Positions 12,960-27,034 of a stretch of 64,000 nt of DNA are shown here, one piece after another. The position numbers and the translations under genes are program-made. Under the pieces are notes generated by a model. That model was not told the DNA's origin. It was given only the letters and a program-made list of their open reading frames with translations, and made no database searches. This stretch comes from Eulemur rufifrons (Eukaryota; Chordata; Mammalia; Primates; Lemuridae): positions 14,139,501 to 14,203,500 of the forward strand of contig NC_090995.1 in assembly GCF_041146395.1 (NCBI RefSeq), in the 5' to 3' direction. Numbering within the stretch: the first letter of the stretch is position 1; each line of letters starts with the position of its first letter.

Positions 12960-13600
12960 TGTTTTTAAATAAACTAATATTCCTGGACATAGAAAGGTTA
13001 TCTCCAGATCTGTGGAAAATCTGTCGAGTGAGGAAGAGTATTTCCTGAACCGGCTCCTGGAAACCGTGGGAGTGGAGAGTCCAACGGTGATTTTTGCAAG
13101 AACACAGACATTGATGCCTTTTCAATGTCGAAAGTTTTGGGGAAAAATCATCTCGTAGACTTTATGCTTAGGAAGGACTACAACAAAAACACTTCCTTGT
13201 TGGATCTGGCAAAATGTAAGAAATGAGATTCCGAAAGAGAAACCTGAGGGAGCCGGAGCATCTCAGGTGCGAGGAGGAAGGCAACGCAATATCGGAGAAC
13301 TCTCGTGCACGCCAGCATTCAAAGACAAAAAGAAAATTTCAAAAAGAAAGCAAGCCATGGAGATCTCATTACATTATCGGAGATGAAAGAAAGAAAAAGA
13401 CCCCCCAGCCAAGGAAGTGATGATTATATGCCAAACCCAGATTTTTTTTCCAGCTACAGACTCTCAAAAGAAAAAGTCAAAGCACAAAAGAATTTCTGGA
13501 CAACCTCCGGCTGAAGTGAAGGCTCTCATCTGATATGGCTAATCTGCAGATACAGATGACATTATCTAGGGCTTCGTCTATGTCCATAAACCAGATAAAC
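12960..13600 (+). pseudogene. candidate decayed processed pseudogene (parent not recognised)
   Basis: Coding-like Lys/Arg/Ser-rich pieces alternate between frames: ENLSSEEEYFLNRLLETVG near 13015-13075, then MKERKRPPSQGSDDYMPNPD near 13380-13440, then SQKKKSKHKRISGQPPAEVK near 13465-13525. Frame switches at short indels and internal stops are what a decayed retrocopy shows. I cannot name the parent and see no firm poly(A) tail or target-site duplication. Confidence 0.3.
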
Positions 13601-14999
13601 TTGGTATATTAATAAACTGAATTAAAGTCAAGTGAAAGCAGCAGGCTTCCTGGAACATAGGAAGTGGCAGACGCCCAGTGAAAACCAACGCAGAAAGGAA
13701 AACAGTGTGAAAACCAAGCGGCGGCAAGACCTACCCCATCCCCAGACAGCCACAAGGGGAAAATGTTGACACTGTGAAGCAAAAGAAGCCCTGAACACAG
13801 GGAGAAACTGTGGCGGTGGCAGTGGTGTGGGCACAGTGACACTTTTGAGAACCGACCGGTCCATGATTTTTGGTGGAGCATCCCAAAGAAACTAAACTGT
13901 TGCAAAAATGTTTTCAAAAGAAAAATTTAACTGCATGTAACATTTGACTTAGGTGTAGATTGTAATTTAGGGTGTGAGTAATGAATGCTCCTTTAAAATC
14001 AGAGAGCATCTTAATTCTGAGCATTTTTCACAGTTGCTAAATTCTTCATAGAAGTTGGGTGATGAAATAGGTAATATTGAATGAGATGAAAAATATCGAA
14101 TGAGATGAATCCAGTTAGAATTAGAATCAAGACATACCAGTGTCATGAGAACAACAAGGCTACTTATCCAGGCAGGACTTTGTAAAGCATTTCCTGGTCC
14201 CAAGTATAACTGTGATTAAATATGTAGGAAAAAATTGAAAGAGAAAAATATGGAACTCTCAGTAAAGGTGAATTAACTAGAAAAACTTCCTGCCAGGTGA
14301 AGCAATTGCCCATCAAAGCCACAGCTGGCTGGGAGATTTGTAAGAGCTTTGAGATATTGCCAAAAACATTTGGATACCCTTTGGAATACCAAGTCAAATT
14401 TGATGACCAAACACATTGAACACTTTCTGTCAAAAAGTAGAATTGCTCCTTTCAATATTTACTCAGTTGAGGCAACATTTCTGCCATGCATGAAATTTAA
14501 CTTCATAGGACTACGTTTATTCTGATGAAAATGTTGGTATTTAGAGATACAGCATTACACATAAAAATAAATAAGCCACCACGGTCTCTATCTACGTGAG
14601 TGTGCTGTAAAGCATGCTTGATTTTTTTTTTTTTTTTTTTTTTTTTTAGAAAATAAGTCATGTTAAACTTGGACAAGAACATACTTTGAAGAATATACTT
14701 TTTGGCAGAGACATTGACTGAAAAGTACTAACTCTAAGTTTGAGGTGACAGTGTGATCACTGCTGTTGGACATCCTAAAGGACAACCGGAAAGAAAAAAT
14801 AAAATAGTTGTGGCAAATTACATCTAATTCACCCTTGGGGTGCTGGGGAGACTAGGCATGTTTTCGGGGAAATGCTGGTCTCTGTAAGTTTCCATGCACC
14901 CAACACAGCTCTTGTAATTCAATCAGTAATATCCAGAAAGTCAAGTCTTAAAACCAAATAGTAAACAGACTGAAATGCAATTAAATATGACTATGTCAG
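13601..14999. other. intergenic stretch, nothing recognised
   Basis: AT-rich sequence with a T run at about 14621-14647. No gene or named repeat is supported. Confidence 0.45.
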
Positions 15000-15330
15000 T
15001 GAACCTCTGCTGTGTAACAAAGTACCCTCGATCCTCGTAACTGAAAACAACAGCCATTTACTTGGCTCTCAATTCCGTAGGTCGGCAGTTTAGGCTCAGC
15101 CGAACGTTCTTGTCTCTGCGGGTCTTGGCTGGTACTGTGGGCTGAATTGTGCCCCCAAACGTACGTGCTGAAGTCTTAACCCCTAGTACCCTGGATTGTT
15201 ATGGTATTTGGAGGTTGGGTCTCTATAGAAGTACTTAAGTTAAAATAGTGTCATTAGAGTGGGCCCTACTACAACATGACTGGGGTGTGCTGAGAAGGTG
15301 GCAGTGTGGAAGGAGATAAAACCTTCAGGT
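15000..15330 (+). mobile_element. LTR-like fragments resembling the MaLR (MLT1/MST) group of ancient endogenous retroelements
   Basis: 15000-15125 has the phrases ctgctgtgtaacaaagtacc and tgaaaacaacagccattta. 15133-15290 has gggctgaattgtgccccc, gaagtcttaacccctagta and tttggaggttgggtctc, which are typical of MaLR LTRs. Only non-coding LTR-type sequence is present, with no retroviral gene. Confidence 0.45.
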
Positions 15331-15339
15331 TAGGAGGAG

Positions 15340-15790
15340 CAAAACCCTACAGGGTCCGGAGGACAGGCCATGGCGTTTGGGCTCTATTTGGCTGGCAGTG
15401 GGACGGGGCAGAGAGCACTTTGGCTGAGATGCTGGGGTGAGGTCAAGTGCGCTGGCAGGTTGGGGAGAAGACTAGGACCTCGGGTATAGCAGAGCCAGGC
15501 GATGGGGACACTAGGTAGGTCCAGGAGAGTTACAGGATAGAACAGACAAGACCTGGTGACTAGATATGAGGGTTTGGTGAGAGGGAGGGCACTGAGGAAG
15601 CTTCCCGATTTATGGCTTAGGAGACAGGTAAATGGTGGTGCCGCCCCCCAGTGTAGAAGATACAGGACTGGTTGTGGGGGAGCAAGTGAGAATAAAGGGG
15701 AAAAAGCAGCCCTTTGGGACATTTTGAGCACGGGATGCCCGCAGGCCTTTTGAGTAGAGAAAACTGCAGTTTCGGGGGGCACAGTTGAAA
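15340..15790. other. old interspersed-repeat-like segment, family not named
   Basis: Phrases such as acctggtgactagatatg and aggtaaatggtggtgccgcc resemble a common ancient mammalian repeat, but I cannot name it. Open frames on both strands here are not supported as genes. Confidence 0.3.
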
Positions 15791-18249
15791 ATGGCGGTTA
15801 TGACATTACTGACACCATATTTGCCCTATTTGTTCTCACTCAGCGGAGTTTCTTGGACAATAGGTGATGTAACAGCAAATTGAACGCAGACATCGGCAGG
15901 GAAACGCAGCTATCTCTTGGCAAGCCAGATATTAAAGACACTCACAAAACAAAACAATGAATGCTTCTCTTCACTAATTTTGGGGGAAACAGTTATTTTT
16001 CATAAAATGATGTCATGTGTGCTAACAGGGAATGGTTTTATAACAGTTATTTTGAAAGGAATAAATATTTATAAACATTGCTCAGCGTTAATTTTGAATA
16101 CGATAAATATTGATAGATACAACCCACATAAACAAAAGGAGGTTGAGGTCCTCGATAATTTTAAGACTGTAAAAGTCTCTTGAGACCAAACAGGTGAGAA
16201 CTATTCAGTTAGATAAACATGGACTCAGGAGAAGTCTCGACACCCACCGTCCTCTCAGAAAGTGTTGGCTAGAGAGTGTTTCCTTCTCGCTGGTGTGCAG
16301 GGTGGGCTCAGAGGCAGAAGGGGGATCACTTATATAGTTCAGGACACCCTCTTCCCCGCTGTATCTCTCTGAACCTACTGCTTCCCCAGGAATCCGCAAC
16401 TAGAATCAGATATTTCATCTCCAGCCTGAGGCCAAACTCCAGTGTCCATTCTCCCTACTGTGTATCCCTCAAACTGTCCTCCCAGCACCAGGGAGCCTCA
16501 ACTCTAACAAAATCTGTCCAAGCGCAAGTCACTGTAATCAGCTCCTGGGGGGTGTGCTAATTATGTAGTTTCCGAAATGTTCTTTCAATAAAGAAGCCAT
16601 TTAGTAACGGGAGAAAATAAAAAAACTCAATCACAATTGCAGAATTTCTAATAAAAATCTATAATTAAAAAAAGTGATTCACCAATGTTCTTACTTTTAT
16701 TACATTGCCAAAAAAAAAAAAAAAAAGGTGTTCATCTCTGGTCTTATAGCAAAGTAGCCTAGCAACAGTCATTTGTCAAACATGCCTTTGACGATCTATT
16801 GCATGTTGGGGACACAGTATGGATGTTTGTAAATACCCGGCCTAGAAGCTGTTGTGTGTGTTGTGGTTGGTGCCTGATAAATAGTGACTGAACCTTGGCT
16901 CTTATAAAGTGAAGCAACCAGAGACCAGGAAAAACTATGCATATAATTTTTATTATCCTTTATTGAGGTAGGGGCCTGTCTTAAATGAACCACATTGGAC
17001 CACTCAATGGGTAGTTTACTCCCAATTAGGGTCTCCAAGGGGAAGCTAGATGTGTAGATTGAGAAGTCAGCAACAGGCAAAACAGAAGGAAGGAGAATGT
17101 CACGTAGCTGATCTGTAATTATGCCCATCAGCAAGATGGTGAAATGCGAGTAAATGGTGGCATCTGAGAGTGTGATAAGATGGAAGACTATGTGACTGTG
17201 TCTCAGAGGCTTCCTCGTGTGACACGCTGGCCAGATACAGGCTGGGAGATGATTTATTATTTGCTGTCTTTGAGCAGCTGGTTCGCTCGGTGTGATGGTG
17301 TCATAGGAGCTCACTCAGTGGTACGCTGTTTACAGAGACCAAACAAAATCTGCAAAACAATGTGACCCGCGGAAGGGCTGAAACTAAACAGAATTCTTAA
17401 TTATCTTTATTCCAGGGAGATATTATTGCTGACTGATTAAATGAAACCTTTGGTGTCTGGAGGACTTTCTGGGAGGAAGAATCCGCTATAGACAGTCTGG
17501 GTTTGGGAAATACGACTTTATATCTCCAAGGAGATCCTAATGGATCTCGTGCTTCTCGAATGGTTACGTGAAAAGATAAATGTAATATAGTTCAAGCCTG
17601 GTTTCTGCCATTTAAATGTCAGGAGGGGCAAATAACAGCCCATATCTACATGGCATAATACTCTACAAGAGCCAAGTGGGAAAAAAAAATGAGAACACTC
17701 AAATTATTTTCATTTATCTTCCATTACTTTGGAGGTAAAGTTGTCACTGCTGCTAATGTAATTTGGCATATAACAATATAAACAACAAATAAAACAAACC
17801 AACAAGCAAAAACAAGGCACTACTAAAAAACAACTTACGTGCCCCTGGTTATTGCTAGATAGGCACGGATGTTCTCTTTAAATTTATAGCTGGTGCTGCC
17901 ATTTATGGAGCTGTAGCCACGTGCTATTTCTCTTTGTTAGGACACGTGGTATCCGTGTGCCAGAACTGCTAACCCAGCTCTAGTTTCCGTGCACAGGTCT
18001 GTGCTGTGGGGTGAAAGTATTTCCCGGCATTCCAGAGCTGCTTTGCATTCTGGCCGGAAGTTATGCTACATGTGGAGCAACCCCATCTTGGATGCTGGCA
18101 TGCTGGGGATGGCACGGAGAATAACGGAATGAGCCCCGGGCCTTTCTCTGATATCTCTGTGTTGCTGAATTCATCAGCCAGAGCCTTCTGACCTTGGGAC
18201 TCCTTGCTATATAAAACAATAAATGTCCTTATCATGTAAGACATTCTAA
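15791..18249. other. intergenic stretch without recognised gene
   Basis: Contains a poly(A) run at about 16711-16727 and a 172-codon minus-strand open frame at 16796-17314 that has no recognisable domain. A CAAA/AACA-rich segment lies near 17770-17830. Confidence 0.4.
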
Positions 18250-18480
18250 ATTGGGGTTAATAATTAATCACAGCCTCCCACATCTAAATTATGACCCTAT
18301 ATGTTTTTTCTCTCCTATTTTCCTTCATGGTATTTATCACATACGTGCTCACTTTTGTGTTTATTTGTTTAACGTCTGTTTCTCCCACTGGTTTGTACCC
18401 TCCACATTGGCAGAGATCACCAGTTCATCTTGTTCCTCATTGAATTCCTAGTTTTTAGCACTGGCCCTGAAACTCAAGAG
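18250..18480 (+). mobile_element. L2 LINE 3' region
   Basis: Phrases ttccttcatggtatttatca, gtttatttgtttaacgtctg and ggcagagatcaccagttcat correspond to the L2 3' end. A CTC/CCT triplet run follows at about 18550-18568. Confidence 0.6.
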
Positions 18481-19061
18481 CTGCCGAAAGCACGTTTGTT
18501 GAAAGACTGAGGAAAAGGGTCAGAAATGGTCATTTTTCCTCCACCTACTTCCTCCTCCTCCTCCTCCTTATTCAGCAGGTAGAGGTGACAGAGCACAGGA
18601 TTGCTGGAAGGAATCTCAGTTCCCCCCCAAACTGCCCAGCTGGGGGACCCCAGGCAGCAGCCTGTATGTATATTAGTGGCTTTCAATGAATAGTAAGAAA
18701 GTACATATTACACGGTTGACCCAGGGCACACACACATATATTTAACTAAAGCAAAACATTTATAAATCATATTTACTCTTACTGTGTGTGATATACTCTG
18801 CCAGTTTTATTCTATTCTGTAACATTATTATTCATCACTTTTTGAAGAGAAGCATAAAGAGACTTTTTAAAAATTTATTCTAGCATTGCAGAAATGACTA
18901 CACTGTGTTATATGAAAATTCCAGTAGAAAGCAGCTTATAACTCTGTAGCCTCTTACCTTACAGCCTCTTACAGCATGAAAAAACATAACTTTTTTTGAA
19001 TGACAAATCAAAACTTGTTGCCTTCCTGAGAATATTCTTTAATAAACTCATTTTAAAACTC

Positions 19062-19246
<185 letters not shown>

Positions 19247-19659
19247 TCAATTTTATTAATTAGCAACCCATAGTTAAAAACAAAACAAAACAAACAAACA
19301 CACTTGGATTAAATGAAATGTAGGGACTTTGAAAATCTCTGCTTTTCTCCTCTTTGCCATTAAATTGTTCATAAAAATCCAGTCTACGGACTTAAAAGTA
19401 CACAGACTTAACAATAACTTAATTATTTTCCATTTTCCTGTGGAATTTGTCCTCACCTCTGTCTATGCTAGTTAGGCTTTTTTGGAGGTTTTTATGAAAT
19501 GTACAGATTCTGGCATAAGTTCATGAAAAAGTACTTAGTGTACTTTTGCTTATTTTTCTCCAGTTAGCACAAAAACAGGACCATATCCTTCCTTCTCTGA
19601 AACTTAAATGTCCCCATTCAACATATTTTACATGGGCCCCATGTGGATATGTTTATATA

Positions 19660-20516
19660 GCTAACAGTGTATGTATATAACAGTGTATGCATGTAACAGT
19701 ATACATGTGTCACAGTGTATGTATGTCACAGTGTATGTATGTCACAGTGTATGTATGTAATAATGTATGTAACAGTGCATATATGTAACAGTATATGTGT
19801 GTAATAGTGTATGTCACAGTGTATGTATGTAACAGCGCATGTAACAGTGTATATATGTAACAGTGTATGTCACAGTGTATGTATTTAACAGTGCATATAT
19901 GTAACAGTGTATAACATTGTATGTATGTAACCGTGTATGTATGTAACAGTGTATGTATGTAACAGTGTATGTAACAGTGTATGTATGTAACAGTGTATGT
20001 AACAGTGTATGTCACAATGTATGTAACAGTGTATGCATGTAACAGTACATGTAACAGTGTATATATGTAACGGTATATGTATGTAACAGTGTATATGTAT
20101 AACATTGTATGTATGTAACAGTGTATATGTGTAACGGTGTAACGGTGTATGTAACGGTGTATGTATGTAACAGTATGTATATGTAACAGTGTATATGTAT
20201 AACAGTGTATGTATGTAATGGTGTATGTCACAGTGTATGTATGTAACAGTGTATGTATGTAACAGTGTACGTATGTAACAGTGTATATGTATAACATTGC
20301 ATGTAACAGTGTATATGTGTAACGGTGTATGTAACAGTGTATGTATGTAACAGTATGTATATGTAACAGTGTATATGTATAACAGTGTATGTATGTAATG
20401 GTGTATGTCACAGTGTATGTATGCAACTGTATATATGTAACAGTGCATGTATGTCACAGTGTATGTATGCCACAGTGGATATGTATAACAGTGTATACAT
20501 GTAACAGTGTATATAA
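19660..20516. repeat. degenerate TGTATG/TAACAG tandem array (about 860 bp) with an internal 180 bp duplication
   Basis: Units of 12-16 bases such as gtgtatgtatgtaaca are repeated with small changes (gtatatgtataacatt, gtatgtcacagt). Bases 20161-20243 recur identically at 20341-20423, so part of the array was duplicated with a 180 bp offset. Alternating purine-pyrimidine sequence can form Z-DNA. Minus-strand open frames of about 240 codons made of His, Thr, Tyr, Cys and Ile are translations of the repeat. The array ends about 400 bases before the CpG island. Confidence 0.95.
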
Positions 20517-20899
20517 ACGATGCTACAAGAGCCCCGCTGCCATCATGCGGTCTAAACCCCAAGAGAGCCGAGTTCCAACCCGCTCTGGACGCACCGGGAG
20601 GAACATAGACCCTTACTGTCCTTGTCACCCCTCAGCACAGAACCTGCCCTTGTCCCGGGCGGATTTGCCAGTGAAATTCCTCCGGGGCCGGAGGCAAGGG
20701 GCGAAGCCACAGGGAGATCCCACAACCCCAGAGCACAGCAAATAATGCGGCGGGGTGCATGTGTATATTTAGAAAACCGTAATGCACGGCTGCGGAAAGA
20801 AAAAACATGCACTCCCGAAGGCCACGGGCGGCATTATCCGCTTGGGCGGTCAAGACAGCTCCCGCCAGAGGACCGAAGGATCCCGAAGGTGTAACTCGC

Positions 20900-22070
20900 T
20901 GTCCCCTGGAACTGGGCGCCGCCGCCGCCCGGGCACCATGTGAATCGGCAAATTAGATGTAAGTTACGGCTCCAGAGTCCGGGAAGAGCGTGTCGCCCGG
21001 CGGCCCCGGGGTCACACGTCCTCTCGGAAGGGCACGGGGGTGACAGAGGCGGGGCGGGGAGAGCTGCAGGGAACCCGGGCTGAGGGCAGGGGGACGGGGG
21101 GAGGAGGAGGAGGCGCGTATCTCCCTGAACTTTCCTCTCCCCTCGTCCCGCACGCTTGAAATGGAAATAACAATAATTCCATGAAAAGCGCTCACAGCCA
21201 CGACGTTACCGCCCCACTGAAGCCGCCTCACTCCGAGGGTTTCGGGTGTAAAGTGCAGGCGGCGCTGTCGCCAGGGCTTGCCCGGGAGGAAAGGTCCGGG
21301 CCGGCGCGGGCGCGCGGGTGACCGCACCTCTGGGGCAGCGGCTCCTCCAGGCAGTCGCCCGGGTGACCCCAGCCCTCCTCCTCTTCCTCCTCCTCCTCCT
21401 CCCTCCCTCCCCCTCCTCCCGCCTCCCTCGCGGTGCCTCCTCCGCGCCGGCCCCCGAGCGGCGAGGCGGCAGCTCCTGCCCGCAGCGCGCTCGCCCGCGT
21501 CCCCGGCTCCACGTCGCTCGGGCGGCGGCGGCGGCGGCCACGGCGGTGCCCGCAGCCCCGGGCCCGCGCTGCGCACGGTGCGCTCGGCCTGAGAGGGCGG
21601 CGCGGGCGAGGACGCCGGGACGCGGGGGCGGCCGCGCAGAGGGGACCCGCTGCGCACCTGGAGGGGGACGAGCTGCGCACCTGGAAAGTTCCCGGCGCTT
21701 CGGTGAGGCTCGCGGGCGGGGGCCTGGGCGGCGGGGCGCGCGGGGCGGGACGGGGCGCGGGGACGGTGCCGGGTGTGCGCACTGCGCGCCCCGCTCCGCT
21801 CCGCGCCCGGCCGGGCTCCCGCGTGTGCACGCGCTGCGCCCGCGCGGTGGCGGCGTCCCGCGAGCCCCGAGGCTGAGCGAGCTCGGCTGGGGCCGGGAGG
21901 GGCGCGCCCAGCCCGGCGGGGAGTCCCCGGGGCGCGCGGGGTTCGGCCGCAGCGGGGGGCTGGGGCTCGGCCGCCGCCAGGGCGTGCGCCCCCGGCCTCG
22001 CCTCGCCCCGCTCCGGGCCGCCGGGCGACGGTTCCCGGGCGAGGATTTCCAGGAGTCTCGGTAAACTTGC
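20900..22070. promoter_or_regulatory. PRKG2: CpG island, probable PRKG2 promoter and 5' untranslated first exon
   Basis: About 1.2 kb of very GC- and CpG-rich sequence in an otherwise AT-rich region. It holds GC boxes (ggggcgggg near 21051-21059), a CGG/GGC run near 21518-21540 and a polypyrimidine CCT tract near 21370-21430. Open frames of 250-400 codons on both strands reflect the lack of AT-rich stop codons, not coding. It lies about 9.5 kb upstream of the ATG exon, whose acceptor at 31410 requires an upstream non-coding exon. No TATA box was seen, as is usual for CpG-island promoters. The assignment to PRKG2 is inferred from position. Confidence 0.75.
21500..21702 (+). other. PRKG2: candidate PRKG2 non-coding first exon ending at a good splice donor
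   Basis: The donor cttcg/gtgaggctcg at 21703 sits near the middle of the CpG island and has a strong consensus. It could join the acceptor at 31410. An alternative donor is ctcg/gtaaac at 22061. The transcription start cannot be read from the sequence, so the left edge is arbitrary. Confidence 0.25.
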
Positions 22071-23260
22071 GTGGGCCTTCTGTGTCCCTCTCGGCACCGT
22101 GTGGCGCTTGCACGCTTCTGTCATTTCCCGGTGATGAAGAAACTAGAGTAAACAACCCCCAGAAACCAGCCACTCTGGACATGAGAGCAGAAGAAACGGA
22201 TTCAAGTTTGGGAAGAACCAGGGTGCAAACGCGTGGCAGTGGAGGCCGTAGCTAGGGACAGAGAGAGACCACGCAGGCAGAATTCATAGGTGGTAAGGAT
22301 GGCCCGAGACAGATGCCTTCCTGTCCCCGTCTTCGTCTTGGTCCCAAAGTCTCCGGGGTGGTTTCATTTATTTATTTATTTATTTTTTGAATAAAGGAAG
22401 AGACCACCATACACCTGTCCCCTGCCACGCCCTCGTACCCACACTTAGAAATCGTCTCTTTGCTTTGCGAGTTTCTGTTTAACTCCTGCAGAAGGCGGTA
22501 ACCTTGCATGACACGCAGCAGCGGTCGCCAGTACTCTTCTTGCTCAGTTCTGCACGGGAGAGAGCATGAGCTAACGTGGTGGAGAATTCTCTTTGGAGAA
22601 TGAGAGAACGTTCTCTCCACTGGAACACTGTGTGACTAAGAATAAATGACATAAAAAGGGGATGCCCAGGGGTCCTTCTCTTTGACATGAAATGCTTAAC
22701 TCCGGTCCCCTGGCATCACTGCAAGGGAGACTAGTGAGAATTCACCTCCCAGAAAAGGCTGCCTGGATGTTGCCCAAGTCTTGTGATCCTGTATGTTCTT
22801 GCTTCCTCGAGGCTATTTTCCTATCGATGATCCCCTCTTTCTCCCGTGTTTTCGTTTTCTCTGTCTTCAGTGGTTCGTTACGCTGGGCTTACAAATTCTC
22901 TCAAGTTTGCAGTATTGCAAAAATCCTTTGCGTGAACGGTGACACCCTCTTGAAGTCCCTCCTCTCTGTGTCAGCTCTTTCCACAGACTTTTGTATTTGG
23001 GTTTCTGTCCGACTCTTCCACGAAAGGCTAAATTCAGTGCTTTTGCCTCTGATCTCGTTTGCTTTGGCACATCTGTAGGACGTGAGCTGCAGCCTGCTCA
23101 CCTCTTGAAAATGGGATCTGCATGGCCTCTAAGATATTGCTAGACCTCTTAGTTGTACACGGTTCTTTTTCCTTCTTTGTTGTTAGCTTCTCCTCCTCCT
23201 CTCCCACAAATAACGTACACAGGTATTATCTGTATGTTCATACGTAAGAACAGAGACCTT
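22071..23260. other. PRKG2: start of presumed first intron of PRKG2, nothing recognised
   Basis: Mixed unique sequence with a short (TTTA)n at about 22366-22386. No exon-like structure that I can support. Confidence 0.4.
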
Positions 23261-23267
23261 TCTTTCT

Positions 23268-24500
<1,233 letters not shown>

Positions 24501-25179
24501 ATAGCTGAGTGGAACTCTGCCACATGTGGCAGGCAGAAGTAGGGTAGGTGGCATTAGTAACATTCACTGTGGGGATTCTCCTGGGGGAGGGACACTTCGA
24601 AGAGACAGTCACCCTCTAGAGCAGCTGAAGCTTTGGTACCATCAGCTCATGTGATTGTCTTTTAGGAGAAAGTGACTCTCCAGATCAAGTTGCTGTGGGC
24701 AGAGAAAACAAGCAGTAGATTCAAAACGGAGCCCCAGGCCAACAGGCACAAGGGCAGACAGACAGACGCTTTTAACTGTGGCGTTGATGTACAACCGAGC
24801 TGTTTCTCACGAGGACAACCCTGCGTGGTTTGCTTCAGGGAGAAAAATTATTTTCTAAAAGAACTATGGAGAGGCAAGCCAGTGGTAACACCGAATGCGT
24901 TAGTCTTCTATGTACTTAGAATATTATCTATAAAAGCCTGTCTAATTCCCTCCCCTGGGTTCAAGCTAAACGTTGATATCATCAAAAAGAATCTATTCTG
25001 CTTTTCTTGATTTATTGAAGGGAAGGGCATTGCAGAGTTACCTAGAGCTGTAACTTTTACCAAATCTCCTGTGATAATGTTTTTCTCTTCTGGCCACCAT
25101 GCAGATGGTCCATTTTTTCCCTGAGTTCAAGAAGTTCAAGTCACTAGAATAGAGATGGGACGCCAGGCTGGCCTTAGTC

Positions 25180-25470
25180 CTGTCCTTGTCACCTATTACT
25201 TGGATTGGTGCAATAGCCTCTTACTTTGTCTTACATCCTCTGAGCTCTTTTCACTCCATTCCATATTTATTTCCAAGAAAATTATTTTCCTAAAGGACAA
25301 ATATGACCGTATAACTTGAAAAATAACTTGGCTTATGTTAAAATCCAGATACAAAGTTTTCATTACGTACTCCAGTCTCTTTCTTTTTCAGCTTCATTAC
25401 TCATCACTCTTCGCCCATCCATCACGCATTCCATCCTGTCCCCTGGATGTGCCCTCAGCTTGCTTTCTTT
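25180..25470 (+). mobile_element. L2 LINE fragment
   Basis: The phrases cacctattacttggattgg, gcaatagcctcttacttt and gacaaatatgaccgtat follow the order of the L2 3' half. Confidence 0.55.
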
Positions 25471-25479
25471 TTTAAAATT

Positions 25480-27010
25480 AATAGACTTTCTATTTTATAG
25501 CAGTTTTAAGTTTACAGAAAAATTGAGTGAAAAGTACAGAGTTCTTGTACATTCCCCTCTCACCTGTTTCCCCTGTTTCTAACATCTTGCATCAGTGTGA
25601 TACGTTTATTATAATTGATGAGCCAATCTTAATACATCATTATTAAAGTCCATAGTTTCCATTAGGGTCCATTCCTTGTATTGTATATTCCATGGGTTTT
25701 GACGAGTGTGTAATGACATGTATCATACAGACTAGTTTTTACTGCCCTAAAAATCCCATTTTCCACCTACTCATTCCTCCTTCCCTCTGTCCAAGCTCTT
25801 GGCAATGGCTTTTAGTGTCATTTTTTTAGTGTCATTTTCCAGAATGCTATCTAATTGAAATCATACAGTGTGTAGGTTTTTCAGATCAGCTTCTTTTACT
25901 TAGCAATATGTGTTTAAAGTTCCTCCATGTCTTTCATTGGTTGACATTACTTTTTTATTATTGAATACTATTCCATTATATGGATATACCACAGTTTGTT
26001 TATTCATTCACCCACTGAAGAACATCTTGGTTACTTCCACGTTTTGACAATTATGAAAAAAGGTTGCTATGAACATTTGTGTGCAGGTTCTGGTGAGAAC
26101 ATATGTTTCGTATCAGTTGGGTAAAGACCAAGAAGTGCGTTTGCTGGATCATATAATAAGAGTATATTGAGCTTTGTAAGAAACTGCCAAACTATTTTCT
26201 AAAGTGGCTATATAATTTTGCATTCCCACTAGTGATGAAGGAGAGTTCCTGTTGCTCTATATCTTCACCAGCATTTGGTGTTGTCAGTGCTTTGGATTGT
26301 AGTCATTCCAGCAATTGTATAGTTGTATCTCATTTAAATTTGAAATTCCCTAATGACATATGGTGTTGAACATCTTTTCACATGCTTATTTGCCATCTGT
26401 GTATCTTCTGTGGTGAGATATCTGCTCAGATCTTTTGCCCATTTTTTTGGTTGGGTTGTTTTCTTACTGTTGAGTGTTAAGAATTTGTCTTCTATTAGAC
26501 ATATTTTGCAAGTACTTTCTTCAAGTCTATGGCTTGTTTCATTTCCTTACCTCTTCTTTTGCAGAGCAGAAGTTTGTAATTTTACTGAAGTCCAAATTAT
26601 GAAATTTTCCTTTTATGAATCATGCATTTGGTCCTTTACCTAAAAAGTCATCAGCAAACCCAATATCACCTGTGTTGTCTTTTAGGAGTTTCATAGTTTT
26701 TTGTCTCACATTTAGCTTTATGATGCATTTTGAGCTAATTTTTGTGCAAAGTATAAAGTTTGTGTCTAGATTCTATTTTTTAATGTGGATATCTAGTTGT
26801 TCCATCCATTCTCTATTGATTTGCCTTTTGTTCCTTTGTCAAAGATCAATTGATTATATTGTTCGGGTCTACTTGTAGGCTCTTTCTACTGTTCTATTAA
26901 TCTACTGGTCTGTTCTTTCACCAGTACCACACTGTGTTGATTTTTGTAGCTTTATATTATAGTTAGTCTTAAGTTGGGTGTCTGTTCTCTGCCTGTGTTC
27001 TACTACAATA
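25480..27010 (-). mobile_element. old L1 (L1M-type) 3' portion, antisense, about 1.5 kb
   Basis: Antisense L1 text is continuous: gccaatcttaatacatc, ccatgtctttcattgg, gaatactattccattatatg, aggttgctatgaacattt, aaactgccaaactattttc, ttcaccagcatttggtg, tctgttctttcaccagtacc. The ORF2 frame is broken many times. It is the largest single L1 fragment in the window. Confidence 0.85.
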
Positions 27011-27034
27011 TTGTGTTGGTGTAGTACATGTTTT

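Noticed and set aside
16796..17314. 172-codon minus-strand open frame in intergenic DNA
   Set aside because: No recognisable domain, signal or family motif, and ordinary base composition. Chance length is possible in 64 kb. A protein search would be needed to revive it.
19660..20516. Regular repeat array considered as a CRISPR array
   Set aside because: Units are directly adjacent with no unique spacers, and the genome is mammalian.
19710..20628. Minus-strand open frames of 238 and 247 codons made of His, Thr, Tyr, Cys, Ile and Leu
   Set aside because: They translate the TGTATG tandem array. The composition is dictated by the repeat and two frames are open at once.
20953..22182. 409-codon minus-strand open frame and other long frames on both strands in the CpG island
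   Set aside because: Extreme Ala/Arg/Gly/Pro composition in all frames is what GC-rich DNA gives when stop codons are rare. No domain, no splice pattern, and several overlapping frames are equally open.
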